64,000 bases of DNA from Solidesulfovibrio fructosivorans JJ] (lineage in GTDB: Bacteria; Desulfobacterota; Desulfovibrionia; Desulfovibrionales; Desulfovibrionaceae). The stretch covers positions 62,001 to 126,000 of the forward strand of contig NZ_AECZ01000005.1 in the NCBI RefSeq assembly GCF_000179555.1, read 5' to 3'. A program made the position numbers and the translations under genes. Position 1 is the first letter of the stretch. Every line of letters begins with the position of its first letter. Positions 27,264-36,181 of the stretch are shown piece after piece. The notes beneath the pieces are model-generated. The model searched no databases. It was not told where the DNA came from and was given only the letters and a program-made list of their open reading frames with translations.

Positions 27264-28028
27264 ATGACCGGCGTCACCCACAACGCGTGCCCCATCTGCG
27301 GCGGCGCCTTCGATATCGTGGCCGTCAGTTCCCACATGCGGCGCATTGCCCGCTGCCGGGACTGCCGCCACGCCTTCGTGCAGAATCCGCCGTCCCGGGA
27401 GGCGCTTTTCGCCTGGTTCCAGGGCGAGTCCTACTTTGCCGACAACTACAACCGGCAGGGGATTTTCTCCCTGGAAGACGATGCCCAGTGGGAAGGCTGG
27501 CTGGCCGGGCGTTTCGACGAGCTGGAGTGGTACATTCCCGAGGCGGGGCTCGCCTCCGGGCCGCCGCGCCGGGTGTTCGAGGTGGGCTGCCTGGAGGGGC
27601 GGCTTGTCGACGCGCTGGCCCGCCGGGGGCATGCGGTCGCCGCCTGCGACATCAACGAGACCATGACCCGGCGGGGGAGGAGGGCTTTCGGCCGGGACAT
27701 CCGCACCGGCACGGTGGGCCGCTGCGCGCCGCCGCTTGGGGCTTTCGACGTGGTGCTGGTCTATTTCGTGCTCCAATACGAACCGTGCCCGCAGACAGCG
27801 TTCGCCTCGTGGATGCGCCTGCTCGCCCCGGGCGGCCGGATCTTCTGCATCTTCCCCGTGGGCGAGAGCTCCCGCGTCGACCCCGTCGGGCTGCATTTTT
27901 TCTCCCGCGCCTCGCTGACGCGGCTGGCCCGGACCCACCTGTACGATTACCGTCTGACCGTCGTTGCCGAGGACCGGCCCGGCCGCAAGGAGCACAAGGC
28001 CGTGCTGGTCGGTTCCAATCCCGCTTGA
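27264..28028 (+). CDS. Class I SAM-dependent methyltransferase with N-terminal zinc-ribbon
   Basis: 254 residues from ATG 27264. The N-terminus has CPICGG and CRDCRH, a four-Cys zinc ribbon as found in sugar-modifying C-methyltransferases and related enzymes. A Rossmann fold follows: VFEVGCLEGRLVDALARRGH is motif I (E-x-G-x-x-x-G), with ACDIN at the acidic end of strand 2 and FDVVLVYFVLQY in motif II; LLAPGGRIFCIFP is motif III. The last gene of the + strand glycan-type operon. It probably methylates a sugar or its precursor. It converges on the ABC exporter operon 39 bases downstream. Confidence 0.86.
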   Translation: MTGVTHNACPICGGAFDIVAVSSHMRRIARCRDCRHAFVQNPPSREALFAWFQGESYFADNYNRQGIFSLEDDAQWEGWLAGRFDELEWYIPEAGLASGPPRRVFEVGCLEGRLVDALARRGHAVAACDINETMTRRGRRAFGRDIRTGTVGRCAPPLGAFDVVLVYFVLQYEPCPQTAFASWMRLLAPGGRIFCIFPVGESSRVDPVGLHFFSRASLTRLARTHLYDYRLTVVAEDRPGRKEHKAVLVGSNPA

Positions 28029-28067
28029 GCCTTTTCCCGGTCCCTGACGTTTTTTTGGGGTGTGGCG

Positions 28068-29198
28068 CTACCGCGCCTTGGCCAGGCTTCGTCGGAAAAG
28101 GGCCAGGGCAAGCAGGAAAAAGCCCGCGCCGATGGCGGCCATGGCGACGAAGTTGGGCCAGACCAGCGAAAATCCCGCCCCGCGATAGAGGATCGCCTGG
28201 GCCAGGCTCACGAAATGCGTGGTCGGGGCCAGCTGCATGATGTCCTGGACGAGCTCCGGCATGCTCTCCCGGGGGCTGATGCTGCCGGAGAGGATTTCCA
28301 GCGGCAGGATGACCAGGATCATGGACAGCCCGAGCTGGGGCATGTTGCGGGAAATGGTGCCCAGAAAGACGCCGATGCAGGACGTGGCGTAAAACTGGAG
28401 CAGCGCGCCGCTAAGGAAAAGCGGCACCGATCCGGCCAGCGGCACGCCGAGCGCCCCGCGTACCACGAAGGCCAGCGACAAGGCCACGGCGGTCACCACC
28501 ACGAAGCCCATGGACCATATCTTGGCCACCAGGATCTCCACGGCCGCAATCGGCATGACCAGCAGATGCTCCAGGGTGCCGCGCTCGCGTTCGCGCACCA
28601 GCGCCGCGCCGGCCAGGAGAATGGAGAGCAGGGTGATGTTGTTGATGATCTCCATCACGCTGCCGAACCAGGAACTGGTCAGGTTGGGGTTGAACTTGAC
28701 CCGCACGGCAAGCTCCACGGGCGTTGCCGCCGCGCCGCGCCGGCGCTGGACGAATTCGCGCACCGCGCCGGCGATGATGTTCTGGATGTAGCTTGCGCCG
28801 ATGTAGGCTTGCGACATCATGGTGGCGTCGATGTTGACCTGGATGTCCGGTTGCCGGCCGGCCAGGACGTCGTGTTCGAAGTCCGGCGGGATATCGAGCA
28901 CGAAGATGAAGCGCCCGGCGTTAAGCGCCGGGTCCATCTCGTAGGACGCGATGCGGCGCGGCGTCTTGAAATACGGCCCGTAAAACGACTGGGTGATGCG
29001 CACGGACAGCGACGAGTCGTCCTCGTCGACAATGGCGATGGGCGCGTTGTGCAGCTCCTGCGAGGTGGCCCGGGCCACCACGTAGATGCCGCCGGTAAAG
29101 ACCCAGACGATGACCACCAGCAGCACCTTGTCGTGCCACAATCCCCACAGCTCCTTGATCCCGAGGCGGTATACGTTGCGCAGGCGACGCATGGTCAT
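28068..29198 (-). CDS. ABC-2 type transporter permease (YhhJ-like)
   Basis: 376 residues. One N-terminal membrane helix ([19 protein letters not shown]), a large external domain of about 150 residues, then five or so C-terminal helices containing the ABC-2 signature region ([29 protein letters not shown]). The start ATG 29198 overlaps the stop of the upstream ATPase-permease gene (ATGA). In E. coli the gene order yhiI-rbbA-yhhJ encodes a periplasmic adaptor, a fused ATPase-permease and this second permease; the order here is the same. It would pair with the permease half of the preceding protein to form an exporter across the inner membrane. The substrate is unknown. Confidence 0.9.
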   Translation of the reverse strand: MTMRRLRNVYRLGIKELWGLWHDKVLLVVIVWVFTGGIYVVARATSQELHNAPIAIVDEDDSSLSVRITQSFYGPYFKTPRRIASYEMDPALNAGRFIFVLDIPPDFEHDVLAGRQPDIQVNIDATMMSQAYIGASYIQNIIAGAVREFVQRRRGAAATPVELAVRVKFNPNLTSSWFGSVMEIINNITLLSILLAGAALVRERERGTLEHLLVMPIAAVEILVAKIWSMGFVVVTAVALSLAFVVRGALGVPLAGSVPLFLSGALLQFYATSCIGVFLGTISRNMPQLGLSMILVILPLEILSGSISPRESMPELVQDIMQLAPTTHFVSLAQAILYRGAGFSLVWPNFVAMAAIGAGFFLLALALFRRSLAKAR

Positions 29199-31939
29199 TT
29201 CTCCTGCTTGGGCAGCAGCCAGACGCTGACGCCGGTCAGCGCCGGCACATAGGCGCAAAGGACCAGGAAATCCGGCATAAGATCGCGCAGCGACAGGGCC
29301 TTGGTGAAAATGCCCCGGCTGATGTTGAGGAAGTAGGTGGCCGGATACACGGTGCCGATAAAGGCCCCCGGTCCTTGCAGCGCCGCGACCGGGGTGGTCA
29401 GTCCGGAAAAGGTGATGGTGGCCAGAAGCGTCGTGATGGCGGCCACGGCCAGGGCGGCGATCTGGGTCCGGGTGAAGGCGGAGACCAGCAGCCCGATGCC
29501 CGTGGTCACCATGACGAAGGCCAGGCCGGTGAGCGTCAGGGCGGCGAAGCTGCCCTTGACGGGCACGTGGAAGGCGAAAACGGCCAGAGCGCACATGCCG
29601 AAAAAGCTGACCATGCTCACGGCCGCGTAGGGCAGTTGCTTGCCGAGCAAAAATTCCACCCGGGTCACCGGCGTGACGTAGAGGTTGACGATGGAGCCCA
29701 GCTCCTTTTCCCGCACCACGCCGAGGGCTGTCATGATGGCCGGGATGAAGACCAGAAGGAGCGGGATGACGGCAGGGACCATGGCGTAGAGACTCTTGAA
29801 ATCCTGGTTGTAGCGGTAGCGCACCTGGACGCCGGACGCGGCCTGTGCGGATGCCGCGCCGCTTTGGCGGGCCAGGTTTGCCAGATACAGGCCGTGCACG
29901 CCCTCCACGTAGCCGCGTATGGTCTCGCCGCGAAAGGGCATGGCCCCGTCCACCCAGACGCCGATGGTCGCCTTGCGCCCGCGCCGCACGTCCCGGCCGA
30001 AATCCGGGGGAATCTCCAGGGCCACGCTCAGATCGCCCGTGGCCATGCGCCGGTCCATGTCCCGCGTGTCGGCCAGGGGGGGGAGTTCCTTGAAATACCG
30101 CGAGCCGCTGAAATTGCGGATGTAGTCCCGGCTCTCGGGCGACTGGTCCCGGTCGAGGACCGCGAAATGCAGGTTCTCCACATCGAAGGTGATGCCGTAG
30201 CCGAGGATGGCGAGCAGGATCACCGAACCCATAAGCGAGATGAGCAGCCGCACCGGGTCGCGCAGGATTTCCCGAAACTCCCGGCCGGCGTATGCGGAAA
30301 GGCGCATGAGGCTTAGTCCCGGGATGCGGGCCGGTCCGGCTTTCTCCGGCTCCGGTTGGGGCAGGGGAGCGGCGTCAGCCTTGTCCGGGGAGCCGGGGCC
30401 GGTCATCCCCGAGGCTTCCTCGAGGTAGTCGATGAAGGCCTCTTCCAGGGTGGCCTTGCCGCGAAGTCTGGCCAGGGTCGCCGGCGCGTCGCTGGCCAGG
30501 ACCTTGCCCGCGTGCATGAGCGAGATGCGGTCGCAGCGCTCGCCTTCGTTCATGAAGTGGGTGGACACGAAGATGGTCACGCCCTGGTTGCGCGACAAAT
30601 CGACGAGCAGTTCCCAGAAGCCGTCCCGGGCCACGGGGTCCACACCCGAGGTGGGCTCGTCGAGAATCAGCATCTCCGGGCCGTGGATCACGGCCACGGC
30701 CAGGGACAGGCGTTGGCGGATGCCGAGCGGCAGGCGCTCGGGCCGCTCGTCGGCGTAGGCGGTGAGGTTGAACCGCGTGAGCATCTCGCCCACGCGGGCC
30801 GGAATCTCGGCCCGGGGCATCTGGAAGAGCTGGGCGTGCAGGGTGAGGTTGTGGCGCACGGTCAGTTCTTCGTAGAGGGAAAAGGACTGGGTCATGTAGC
30901 CCACGCGCTTGCGCGTCGCCATGTCCCGGGTATCGACCGCCTTGCCGAAAAGGAGCGCCCGGCCCTCGGTCGGCGGCAACAGCCCGGTCAGCATCTTCAT
31001 GGTGGTGGTCTTGCCGCAGCCGTTGGAGCCGAGAAAGCCGAAGATTTCGCCCCGGCGGATCTCGAAATTCACGTGGTCCACGGCGGTAAACGATCCGAAA
31101 CGCATGGTCAGCCCCTCGGCCACGATGGCCGGCGGCTCGTCTTCCCGGGAGGCGAGGGGCGGCACCACCAGCCTCTTGTGCCCTTGCCGCCTGGATTCGG
31201 GCAGCAGACGGATAAAGGCCGTGTCCAGGTCCGGCGCGCCGGTACGGGAAAGCATCTCGGCCGGCGTCCCCGTGGCCAGGATGCGGCCGGCATCCATGGC
31301 CGCCAGCCAGTCGAAGCCCTGGGCCTCCTCCATGTAGGCCGTGGCCACCAGCACGCTCATGCCCGGACGGCCGGCGCGGATGCCGTCGATAAGCCGCCAG
31401 AACTGGCGGCGGGAAAGCGGGTCCACCCCGGTGGTCGGTTCGTCGAGCAGAAGCAGGTCCGGGTCGTGGATCAGGGCGCAACACAGCCCGAGCTTTTGCT
31501 TCATGCCCCCGGAGAGCTTGCCGGCGGCCCGGTCGCCGAAGGGGGCAAGGCCGGTGCTTAAAAGCAACCGGTCGATGCGTTGGCGGCGTTCGCGCGGGCC
31601 CAGGCCGAAAAGCCGGGCGAAAAAGTCCACGTTTTCGCGCACGGAAAGGGTCATGTACAGGTTTTTGCCAAGCCCCTGGGGCATGTAGGCGATGCGCGGG
31701 CAGACCGCGTCCCGGTGCTTGGCGTCGGCCATGTCGCCGCCAAGGACCTCCACCGTCCCCCGCTGGATGCGCCTCGCCCCGGACGCCAGGGCGAGCAGGC
31801 TCGATTTCCCCACCCCGTCCGGGCCGATGAGCCCGATCATGCGCCCGGCCGGGATGTCGAGGTCCACGGCGTCCAGGGCCACGACCTTGCCGTAGCGCAG
31901 TCCCACGCCGGTGAGCCGGACCGCGCCCGTCGGGGTCAT
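29195..31939 (-). CDS. rbbA: Fused ABC transporter: ATPase-ATPase-permease (RbbA family)
   Basis: 914 residues, close to the 911 of E. coli RbbA. The first ATPase domain has Walker [10 protein letters not shown], signature LSGGMKQK and Walker [14 protein letters not shown]. The second has GSNGCGKTT, a degenerate signature (LPLGIRQR) and [12 protein letters not shown]. The last 370 residues are an ABC-2 permease with an external loop and membrane helices. The start ATG 31939 overlaps the adaptor gene's stop (ATGA). RbbA was described as ribosome-associated, but this operon form is best read as an efflux or export ABC system; the function in this organism is not established. Cotranscribed with the HlyD-type adaptor and the second permease. 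Confidence 0.9.
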   Translation of the reverse strand: MTPTGAVRLTGVGLRYGKVVALDAVDLDIPAGRMIGLIGPDGVGKSSLLALASGARRIQRGTVEVLGGDMADAKHRDAVCPRIAYMPQGLGKNLYMTLSVRENVDFFARLFGLGPRERRQRIDRLLLSTGLAPFGDRAAGKLSGGMKQKLGLCCALIHDPDLLLLDEPTTGVDPLSRRQFWRLIDGIRAGRPGMSVLVATAYMEEAQGFDWLAAMDAGRILATGTPAEMLSRTGAPDLDTAFIRLLPESRRQGHKRLVVPPLASREDEPPAIVAEGLTMRFGSFTAVDHVNFEIRRGEIFGFLGSNGCGKTTTMKMLTGLLPPTEGRALLFGKAVDTRDMATRKRVGYMTQSFSLYEELTVRHNLTLHAQLFQMPRAEIPARVGEMLTRFNLTAYADERPERLPLGIRQRLSLAVAVIHGPEMLILDEPTSGVDPVARDGFWELLVDLSRNQGVTIFVSTHFMNEGERCDRISLMHAGKVLASDAPATLARLRGKATLEEAFIDYLEEASGMTGPGSPDKADAAPLPQPEPEKAGPARIPGLSLMRLSAYAGREFREILRDPVRLLISLMGSVILLAILGYGITFDVENLHFAVLDRDQSPESRDYIRNFSGSRYFKELPPLADTRDMDRRMATGDLSVALEIPPDFGRDVRRGRKATIGVWVDGAMPFRGETIRGYVEGVHGLYLANLARQSGAASAQAASGVQVRYRYNQDFKSLYAMVPAVIPLLLVFIPAIMTALGVVREKELGSIVNLYVTPVTRVEFLLGKQLPYAAVSMVSFFGMCALAVFAFHVPVKGSFAALTLTGLAFVMVTTGIGLLVSAFTRTQIAALAVAAITTLLATITFSGLTTPVAALQGPGAFIGTVYPATYFLNISRGIFTKALSLRDLMPDFLVLCAYVPALTGVSVWLLPKQEK

Positions 31940-33024
31940 GGCGCGGGCTCCCTCACTTTTACCACGGGCGGCACCTCGCGCGGCCAGGGGGCGGCGGGAT
32001 CGAGACGCACGTAGGCCACGCCGGGCAGGCCCGTCTTCACCAGCTTGGCGTAGCGCCGCAGCAGCTCGGGCAGGATGTTGATCTTGATGCGAAACATCAG
32101 CTTTTCGCGCTCGGTGCGTGTCTCCACGGCCTTGGGCGTGAACTGGGCCTGGGGCGAGACGAAGGTCACCCGCCCGGGGATGGACAGATCCGGCCGGGCG
32201 TCGAGCACGATGCGCGCCTCGGCGTCGAGGGCCGTGCGTCCCACCTGGGAGGTGGGCAGAAAAAGGGTCATGTAGACGTCGGCAAGGTCGAGCAGGGTGA
32301 CGACATGGCCGCCCACGCCGAGGACCTCCCCGGGCTCGGCCAGCCGGTAGAGCACCCGGCCGTCGATGGGCGCGGTCAGGGTGCAGTCCGCGATGTCGGC
32401 CCGGATCGTTTCGGCCTTGGCCCTGGCCGCCTCGATGGCCGCCTGGGCCTCCTCGACGCCGGCTGCGGCGGCTTCCAGGGCGGATTTGGCGGCGAAAAGC
32501 TGGGCCTTGGCCGCCTCGAGCAGGGCGTTGCTGGTCTCCCGGGCGGTCTGGTCCACGTCGAGCTTTTCGCGGGCCACGATGCCGCCGGTATGCAGCACCT
32601 TGGTGCGGCGCAGTTCGATTTCGGCCAGTTGGAGCTGGCTGGCCCGCTGGGCCACCAGGGCCTCGGCGGCGGCGATTTCGTTTTGGCGCTGGGCCACGGA
32701 GGCCGCGGCGCTGGCCTTTTTGTGCGCGGCCTGGAGGATGGCCGCCTGGGCCTCGCGCAGGTCGGCGTCGAGGACCTTGGTGTCGATTCTGGCCAGCACC
32801 TGTCCCACCGTGACGTCGTCGCCTTCCCGCACGGTCACGGCGGTCAGGCGTCCGGCCAGCTTGGTGGCGATATCCACTTCCGTGGCCTCGATACGACCGT
32901 TGCCCACGGCGAAAGCGCCGGCGAGGTCGCGGGGCTTGAGCTTGTACCAGGTGAAGACGCCCCCGGCGGCGAGGAGCGGGAGCAGGAGAAAGACGAGCCA
33001 GCGTTGGGACTTTTTTTGCGACAT
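31936..33024 (-). CDS. HlyD-family periplasmic adaptor protein (YhiI-like)
   Basis: 362 residues. N-terminal membrane anchor [19 protein letters not shown]; then a lipoyl/barrel half ([25 protein letters not shown]), a long Ala-rich coiled-coil hairpin (about 80-210), the second lipoyl half ([20 protein letters not shown]) and a beta-barrel. These are the hallmarks of membrane fusion proteins linking an inner-membrane pump to the outer membrane. Start ATG 33024 is supported by a GGAG; a longer frame from 33102 would put 26 non-hydrophobic residues before the anchor. First gene of the three-gene exporter operon, with a good promoter about 95 bases upstream. Confidence 0.92.
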   Translation of the reverse strand: MSQKKSQRWLVFLLLPLLAAGGVFTWYKLKPRDLAGAFAVGNGRIEATEVDIATKLAGRLTAVTVREGDDVTVGQVLARIDTKVLDADLREAQAAILQAAHKKASAAASVAQRQNEIAAAEALVAQRASQLQLAEIELRRTKVLHTGGIVAREKLDVDQTARETSNALLEAAKAQLFAAKSALEAAAAGVEEAQAAIEAARAKAETIRADIADCTLTAPIDGRVLYRLAEPGEVLGVGGHVVTLLDLADVYMTLFLPTSQVGRTALDAEARIVLDARPDLSIPGRVTFVSPQAQFTPKAVETRTEREKLMFRIKINILPELLRRYAKLVKTGLPGVAYVRLDPAAPWPREVPPVVKVREPAP

Positions 33025-33117
33025 GGTTGTACTCCGTCGGCATCGTCCCGGAAAGGCTGCCAGTCGTTCCAAGGACAATGCCCTGGGACAGCCATGCAGC
33101 ATTGTTTAAAAGTTACT

Positions 33118-33145
33118 ATAATACGTATCTCGAAGCAATGTTCAA
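33118..33145 (-). promoter_or_regulatory. Sigma70-type promoter of the ABC exporter operon
   Basis: On the minus strand TTGAAC (33145-33140), 16 bases, then TATTAT (33123-33118). Five of six positions match the consensus in each. It lies in an AT-rich patch directly upstream of the adaptor gene and predicts a leader of about 87 bases. Confidence 0.6.
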
Positions 33146-33748
33146 GAATCCCGGGAAAAATGGATCGGAGGAGTCCTTTGCCCGCTCATGGGAGTCCGGC
33201 CTGCCGCGCCCCCGCGTCCTTCGCGGAGCGGACCGTGTTTTCGTTGCCGTGCCTGCGGTGGTAGGCCCAGGGTGCGGCGCGGGATGACGGAGTCGAGGCC
33301 GCCGGCCTGCGCTTTTGGAGGCCGGGTGCAGGATTTTATACCCGCCGCAAAGGGGCGGATGGAAGAATTTCGCGACATTTGGCGAATCTCGCGGGCGGCC
33401 GCGGGAGGGGGCTAGCCCCGCGAAGGGCGCGGAAACGCTCGATCCGCGGCGATGGGGACAAACGTAAAATGAAAAAGGCTTTCTGGGAGCCACCCAAAAA
33501 GCCTTTTTCAAAAATGGTTTGTTCAGAGGAAGGATATTTCCTCTAAAGCAGGGAGCGTGCCAAAAGGCGACGATCGGTTTTGGGGGCCGTCTTCGTATGA
33601 TTTCTCGGTGTGTTAGGGATGCTTGTCGGTCGCTGGCCTGCGGGGACCGGCCCTGCGTGGCGTACAGAATCCTTTACCCTGCCGGGAATGGCCACGAAAA
33701 GGGGACAAGGATTTATACCCGGCGCAGCCGGGAGCCAGGGGCAAGCGC
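33146..33748. other. Gene-poor region between the exporter promoter and a small membrane protein gene
   Basis: About 600 bases. Reading frames here have poor composition and no ribosome-binding sites. The only clear structure is the hairpin at 33471-33509. Two short similar stretches (around 33331 and 33711, both containing GGATTTATACCCG-like sequence) suggest an old dispersed repeat. Nothing else recognised. Confidence 0.5.
33471..33509 (-). terminator. Perfect 12-base-pair hairpin with T-run on both strands
   Basis: GAAAAAGGCTTT (33471-33482) and AAAGCCTTTTTC (33498-33509) form a perfect stem with a 15-base loop; each arm supplies a five-T run, so it can act in both directions. On the minus strand it lies about 240 bases beyond the small gene ending at 33749 and is its likely terminator. 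Confidence 0.65.
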
Positions 33749-33922
33749 TCATCGCCATTTCGTCTTGTCGAAGAGCCCTCGCTGGGAGAGTTCGTTTCGC
33801 TTGTATCGGTCGAAGTCGAAATGACCGGGGACGGTCGCACCGTCATAGCGATTGGCCGCTATGGCGAACATGGCTACCAGGGCGATAAGGCCCACGGCGA
33901 GGCTGATAAAGATCCATTCCAT
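33749..33922 (-). CDS. Small single-pass membrane protein, 57 residues
   Basis: Below the usual length cutoff. Read from ATG 33922 the frame gives an N-terminal hydrophobic segment (WIFISLAVGLIALVAMFAI), a positively charged junction, and a soluble tail ending in LFDKTKWR. Codon use is GC-rich at third positions like nearby genes, and a strong terminator lies downstream. No clear ribosome-binding site precedes the ATG, which lowers confidence. Not recognised as a known family. Tentative. Confidence 0.4.
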   Translation of the reverse strand: MEWIFISLAVGLIALVAMFAIAANRYDGATVPGHFDFDRYKRNELSQRGLFDKTKWR

Positions 33923-34015
33923 GCTCTTTACTAGCAGAGGAGATGGCGCGTGTCATCCACGGATGCGAAGGGGCCAGGAAGGTCGCCTGCGAAAAAAGAC
34001 TTTTTTAACAAACTG

Positions 34016-34273
34016 TTAGACTTTATGGGTGGCGTCCTGGATGATTTTCATTGTCTCGGCCTTGCGCGACTCCAGGATGAGCAGGAACACCTCCGCGCCT
34101 TTTTGCCGCCGCTCCCACCATTCAGGATCGGCAAGGGCCAGGATCGCGTCGGCAACAGCGTCCCGCTTTTCCCGTGGCACGGACCGCAGCCGGGCCAGGC
34201 ACAGCTCTTTCGCGTCGGCCTTCATGTCAGCCAGGGTGGCCCGCTTCGGGCTTTCCTTTTTCATGCGGCACAT
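34016..34273 (-). CDS. Small helical protein of unknown function, 85 residues
   Basis: The start ATG at 34273 shares its A with the TAA stop of the upstream secreted-protein gene (TAATG), which suggests translational coupling since no separate ribosome-binding site is visible. A second ATG four codons in is an alternative. The sequence is highly charged and helix-prone (MKADAKELCLARLRSVPREK, then WWERRQKG) with no signal peptide or membrane segment. No family recognised. Its coupling to a secreted protein and its position divergent to a sigma-factor operon are the only clues. Confidence 0.55.
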   Translation of the reverse strand: MCRMKKESPKRATLADMKADAKELCLARLRSVPREKRDAVADAILALADPEWWERRQKGAEVFLLILESRKAETMKIIQDATHKV

Positions 34274-34560
34274 TAAAAGCTGTACGTTCCGGCAGTTGGC
34301 ATAAGCGCACCACCTGCGGAACCGTTTTGATTGTTCCCAAGAGCTTGATTTAACATTGGTTTGATCCCTTCAAGATTCAGGTCCTCTTTGCTCGGTTTGT
34401 TGCTATGGTAGCTTAAGCGGGGGGAAGACTTGTATTCTGATGCCTTGGCGGTTGTTTTCGCGGCGGTATCGTTGCGTTGCGTATCATGAGATGGATTTTC
34501 GGCAAACGAAGCGGCTGCCGAAAGAATAATGAATGCAAACAAGAAGATAAAAGTCTTCAT
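34273..34560 (-). CDS. Small secreted protein, 95 residues
   Basis: AGGAAAGG precedes ATG 34560. The N-terminus MKTFIFLFAFIILSAAASFA is a classical signal peptide with an Ala-x-Ala site before ENPSH. The mature part (about 75 residues) is polar, rich in Asn, Ser, Lys and Gly, and ends in Phe, as many outer-surface or outer-membrane proteins do. No domain recognised. It is divergent from the ECF sigma-factor operon, whose other end carries a second small signal-peptide protein (37244), so all may belong to one envelope response. Confidence 0.65.
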   Translation of the reverse strand: MKTFIFLFAFIILSAAASFAENPSHDTQRNDTAAKTTAKASEYKSSPRLSYHSNKPSKEDLNLEGIKPMLNQALGNNQNGSAGGALMPTAGTYSF

Positions 34561-34952
34561 ATGCCTTTCCTGCTTGTGAAGTCGCTTTGGATCGTGCCGC
34601 GCCCGGTACGTCTTGACCCTCTGCGCGTTAATGTTCTTGAAATAGCAGAGAGGCGACCGTTCCGCCAGGGTTTGAAGGGCGATGTCCTGGACGTTGCCTT
34701 TCTCCTGGGGACTCCGGAAGCGAGGGCGTCGGGGATCTCCCGGACTTCGGCAATGCCCCGGCGGCCTCCCCACGATCAAAGGCGATGGCGGGTCGCGAAT
34801 TTTCTCAGGATACCCCTGCGGCCAGTTGGGGGCAATGTCCCCTTTCCGGGGAAGCGGGGCGGGGCAGAGCATTCTGGGCAAATTATTTGCGTGATCCTTG
34901 TGACAAAAATCCTCTGGCAAACGTATAGGGATAAAAGAGCTCCAGGCAATTT
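34561..34952. other. 392-base divergent intergenic region
   Basis: Separates the small secreted protein (minus) from the sigma-factor operon (plus). It contains GC-rich imperfect repeats around 34700-34800 and an AT-richer 60 bases before the sigma gene. GTGACA (34900-34905), 18 bases and TATAGG (34924-34929) form a candidate promoter for the sigma operon. I found no credible gene in it. Confidence 0.45.
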
Positions 34953-35519
34953 ATGAACCACGATGACGAGACACAGCTTATCGAAGACATCCTTGATGGG
35001 GAGGCCGCCGCATACGCCGTGCTGGTCCGTCGTTACCAGTCGCCGATTCATGGACTCATGTCGCGCATGTGCCGCAATCCCGCAGATGCCAGCGACCTGA
35101 CCCAGGAAGCCTTTGTCGTGGCGTACGAAAAACTCGAAAAATTCAAGGTTGGGGCGCGGTTTTTCCCCTGGCTTTACACGCTCAGTCTCAATATCGCGCG
35201 CGACCATCTCCGCAAGCAGGGGCGCGTGGAAATACCGGCGTCGGCGTTACATGATGGTTTCATGGAGAACATACAGGATGAAACAGCGGATGATGCTCTG
35301 ATCGAAAAGATTGATAGTGAAAAGCTTTTCGCCGCAATGGAGGCTCTTGGCCTGGAGACCAGGGAAGTGTTGATCCTGCGTTACCAAGAGGGATTGTCCA
35401 TTCAAGATATCGCGGATGCCCTGAAAATATCGGTGAGCGCTGTCAAAATGCGCATTTCCCGGGGGCTTGAACGATTGCGCGCAATGTTTGTGGTTCCCAG
35501 AGGCGGGCAAGAAGCATGA
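34953..35519 (+). CDS. ECF-type RNA polymerase sigma factor (sigma-70 family)
   Basis: 188 residues, the typical ECF length. Region 2 is at about 25-85, with DLTQEAFVVAYEKLEKF the characteristic 2.1-2.2 segment and FFPWLYTLSLNIARDHLRK the 2.3-2.4 DNA-melting and -10 recognition part. Region 4 is at 130-178 (LETREVLILRYQEGLSIQDI, then SVSAVKMRISRGLERL), the -35-binding helix-turn-helix. The stop overlaps the next start (ATGA), where an anti-sigma-like membrane protein is encoded. It probably directs transcription of envelope or polysaccharide genes when released. The codon use is less GC-biased than the dcw genes. Confidence 0.93.
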   Translation: MNHDDETQLIEDILDGEAAAYAVLVRRYQSPIHGLMSRMCRNPADASDLTQEAFVVAYEKLEKFKVGARFFPWLYTLSLNIARDHLRKQGRVEIPASALHDGFMENIQDETADDALIEKIDSEKLFAAMEALGLETREVLILRYQEGLSIQDIADALKISVSAVKMRISRGLERLRAMFVVPRGGQEA

Positions 35520-36181
35520 ACAAGAAGCATGAGGAACAAGCGGCGCGGGACTTACAACGCTTGGCCGGCGCCATTGCCGGCCTGCCGCGCCCGGAAGTCC
35601 CGGAACGGCTTCTGCCGCAGATCATGGCCCGCATCGGGCCCAAGAAACCGTCTCTTTCGCGCCGAATCTGGAGATGGGTGCAGCGGTTGTCGCGTCGCGC
35701 CGCCATCCGGGGCGTCGCCATTGGCGGCCTGGCCGCTTTTGCCGTGGCCATGCTGCTCTGGTCGGCAGGCCCGTTCATGCGTCATGCGTCTCAACCCCCT
35801 TCGTCGTCTGTGAAGGGCTTGGCGTCGGAATCGACCGGATGGCGACTTGCCGGCGGCGGCGCCGGACAAGCAAAGGACGTCACTTTTGTGGCGCGTATCC
35901 CCGGCGCGCGGCAAGTGGCCGTGATCGGCTCCTTCAATGACTGGATGCCTGGGCGGCACGTCATGCACAAGGCCCCGGGAAGCGATGTCTTTACACTGAC
36001 AGTCCACTTGCCGGCCGGGCGGTATGTGTACGCTTTCCTTGTGGACGGCACGATCCTGAAGCCGGATTCCAGCGCCTTGCTTCAGGAAGACGACGGGTTT
36101 GGCCATACCAATTCCGTCCTTATCATTGAGGATGACAACGGCCGGCAACAGGCAGGGGGACGTCATGCTCGTCCGCTTTAA
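35516..36181 (+). CDS. Anti-sigma-like membrane protein with C-terminal glycogen-binding (CBM48/AMPK-type) domain
   Basis: 221 residues, coupled to the sigma factor by an ATGA overlap. The cytosolic N-terminus (1-60) is helical with a basic end; one membrane segment lies at about 65-85 (AIRGVAIGGLAAFAVAMLLW). Beyond it, residues about 120-205 form a beta domain with FVARIPGARQVAVIGSFNDW and GRYVYAFLVDG, the pattern of early-set glycogen-binding domains of AMPK and branching enzymes. Topology would put the carbohydrate-binding domain in the periplasm and the sigma-binding part inside. A sensor that releases the sigma factor on polysaccharide binding is a reasonable inference. No zinc-binding HxxxCxxC anti-sigma motif is visible. 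Confidence 0.8.
   Translation: MNKKHEEQAARDLQRLAGAIAGLPRPEVPERLLPQIMARIGPKKPSLSRRIWRWVQRLSRRAAIRGVAIGGLAAFAVAMLLWSAGPFMRHASQPPSSSVKGLASESTGWRLAGGGAGQAKDVTFVARIPGARQVAVIGSFNDWMPGRHVMHKAPGSDVFTLTVHLPAGRYVYAFLVDGTILKPDSSALLQEDDGFGHTNSVLIIEDDNGRQQAGGRHARPL

Noticed and set aside
33519-33934. Forward-strand small frames in the gap before 34 kb
   Set aside because: Basic, low-complexity products without ribosome-binding sites; they overlap the better-supported minus strand membrane-protein frame.
34953-36181. Classic zinc-binding anti-sigma (ZAS) partner
   Set aside because: No HxxxCxxC motif in the partner; the anti-sigma role is inferred only from coupling and topology.
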